Assembly: GCA_007375645.1 (NCBI GenBank)
Contig: VMER01000003.1
Span: 62,001-126,000, forward strand
Source: Parcubacteria group bacterium LiPW_15
GTDB lineage: Bacteria > Patescibacteria > Paceibacteria > UBA6257 > 2-01-FULL-56-20
Direction: 5' to 3'
DNA length: 64,000 bases
Part shown: in pieces, positions 63,121 to 64,000 of the stretch
Layout of the letters: the number at the start of each line of letters is the position of its first letter
Numbering within the stretch: position 1 is the first letter of the stretch
Notes under the pieces: model-generated
Seen by the model: the letters and a program-made list of their open reading frames with translations, nothing else
What the model was told of the DNA's origin: nothing
Database searches by the model: none
Position numbers and translations under genes: made by a program

Positions 63121-64000
63121 GACCGGACAACTGAACCCGTAAGTGCATCCCGCTTCAAGCGCGAAACTCAAAATTACGAGCAGTAAGACTGCCGCCAATT
63201 GCCATGGCTTCTTTATTTTTTTCTCCAAGAGCCAGCAAAGGAGTCCCACGGAAAAAATAAGTCCCGGAAAATAATGATAGAGGAACGTGCTCCTGTTGAC
63301 TGCGGAAAAATACGGCGCGAGCGAAGCAAAATATCCGGCGAAAAGCAGGAATGGAATTTTGATATTTTCCCCATCCAGGATATCCCCTTTTTGTTTATAC
63401 CGTTTGTAAAAACCCGCGAGCAACCAAAGAAATGCGTATAGGGCGGCCGCGGAACCCAGGAACCACACTGCGTAGTTTCCGACCAAGACCAGGTTGCCAG
63501 TTTTCTCTTTGGAGTCGAAATAGAGCATGGATTTTTTGGCGATAGGCCACTCGTACCAGCTGCTCTGCAGCGGATGATCTTTGGCTCCGTAAAGATAGCC
63601 GCTAAGGCCGGCATCTATGTCCTGCAGAAACGCCGCCCCGCCGTATAAAGTTTTTTTGAGCGCAGAAAAATTTTCGATGGAGATCCTGTCTTTTGCGCCC
63701 AAAAGTTTTCTCGCCAGATTTATATTGTCGGCAAGCGGAAACACCGCGAAGTTTAAAAGATATATAACGCAAAGCGTGGCAATGGCGGAGAAGAAAAACT
63801 TTATGGCTCGCGAAACCCTCTCCTTGTTCATTCTTGCCAAGATGAGATCGGCCACGATAACGCCCAAAAATGAAACGGTCATGAGTTTTACCGAAAAGGC
63901 CAGTCCCAGAAATACTCCGGCCAGGGCAACGTGTTTTTTCCCTTCAAGATAAAGCGCGAGCGCAATGAATCCGAGCGTCAAATACATGCCGTTCATAAGG
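63115..64000 (-). CDS. Protein O-mannosyltransferase-like membrane protein, C-terminal part (truncated by window edge)
   Basis: The frame stays open to the right edge, so the gene begins outside the window; the methionine at 63996 is internal. MNGMYLTLGFIALALYLEGKKHVALAGVFLGLAFSVKLMTV matches the GT39 helix pair seen in bacterial protein mannosyltransferases, and WYEWPIAKKSMLYF plus the later CWLLEKKIKKPWQ helices fit their PMT_4TMC part. It overlaps the end of the convergent gene by 6 bases. Confidence 0.75.
   Translation of the reverse strand, partial: LMNGMYLTLGFIALALYLEGKKHVALAGVFLGLAFSVKLMTVSFLGVIVADLILARMNKERVSRAIKFFFSAIATLCVIYLLNFAVFPLADNINLARKLLGAKDRISIENFSALKKTLYGGAAFLQDIDAGLSGYLYGAKDHPLQSSWYEWPIAKKSMLYFDSKEKTGNLVLVGNYAVWFLGSAAALYAFLWLLAGFYKRYKQKGDILDGENIKIPFLLFAGYFASLAPYFSAVNRSTFLYHYFPGLIFSVGLLCWLLEKKIKKPWQLAAVLLLVILSFALEAGCTYGFSCPVL

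Noticed and set aside
1..64000. Alternative genetic code (UGA as glycine, as in Gracilibacteria/SR1)
   Set aside because: TGA ends many genes where homology ends, and core genes contain no internal TGA.
1..64000. CRISPR array, prophage or large insertion sequence
   Set aside because: No regularly spaced repeats, no capsid, terminase or transposase genes; only the small MITE-like element and tRNA-end repeats were seen.

Overview
The window looks like a chromosomal piece of a Candidate Phyla Radiation (Patescibacteria, probably Parcubacteria-group) bacterium. Reasons: shortened housekeeping proteins (IF-2 of about 483 aa, ThrRS without its TGS domain), a DUF5667 protein, membrane-anchored proteins starting with an NKGSVNI-type segment, an RnfD/NqrB-FNR fusion, leaderless housekeeping genes and very dense packing. 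No rRNA operon, CRISPR array or prophage was seen. The phylum call is inference from gene content; no marker phylogeny was possible.

Layout. 1-1140: tail of a nucleotide-kinase-like gene, then a minus-strand structured RNA with a perfect promoter and three near-identical five-codon mini-ORFs. 1148-7466: rpiB, a secreted orphan, gapdh, peroxiredoxin, three small orphans, serS. 7555-12722: T-box-controlled thrS, two small membrane orphans, miaA, gatB. 12768-15140: a cluster of small orphans, including a paralogous pair, an HTH protein and a gene with a four-way-junction leader. 15189-22597: ppsA, then an operon (2-hydroxyacid dehydrogenase, glycerate kinase, CBU_0592-like protein, enolase) that would route glycerate via 2-phosphoglycerate to PEP, then dinB. 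22653-26197: tRNA-Leu, tRNA-Cys and a second, highly atypical tRNA-Cys-like gene, with short direct repeats of tRNA 3' ends. 26283-28168: rbfA and infB. 28246-37476: accessory region with a DUF5667 protein, a LAGLIDADG endonuclease beside tRNA-Ser, a transglutaminase-like protein, a histidine phosphatase, an MFS transporter lodged in a duplicated gene, a frameshifted YbaK and YdeI. 37594-45248: FNR fusion, TrmH, DUF192, clpB. 45476-51440: degP, iscS, a TrpR-like regulator between matching palindromes, nucleases, a MITE-like element and a split phosphohexomutase. 51535-60368: a membrane orphan, ftsK, rodZ-like, recA, pnp, NYN and rpsO. 60439-64000: a small RNA candidate, xerD/xerA and two membrane glycosyltransferase-type genes.

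Two expression grammars are interleaved. Most recognisable housekeeping genes have a -10 box ending 6-7 nt before the start codon, so their mRNAs should be leaderless. About twenty orphan genes, richer in GC and in Arg, Pro and Trp, instead carry near-consensus TTGACA/TATAAT promoters with 16-17 nt spacers, strong GGAGG ribosome-binding sites and their own hairpin terminators. The mini-ORF RNA belongs to this second class.
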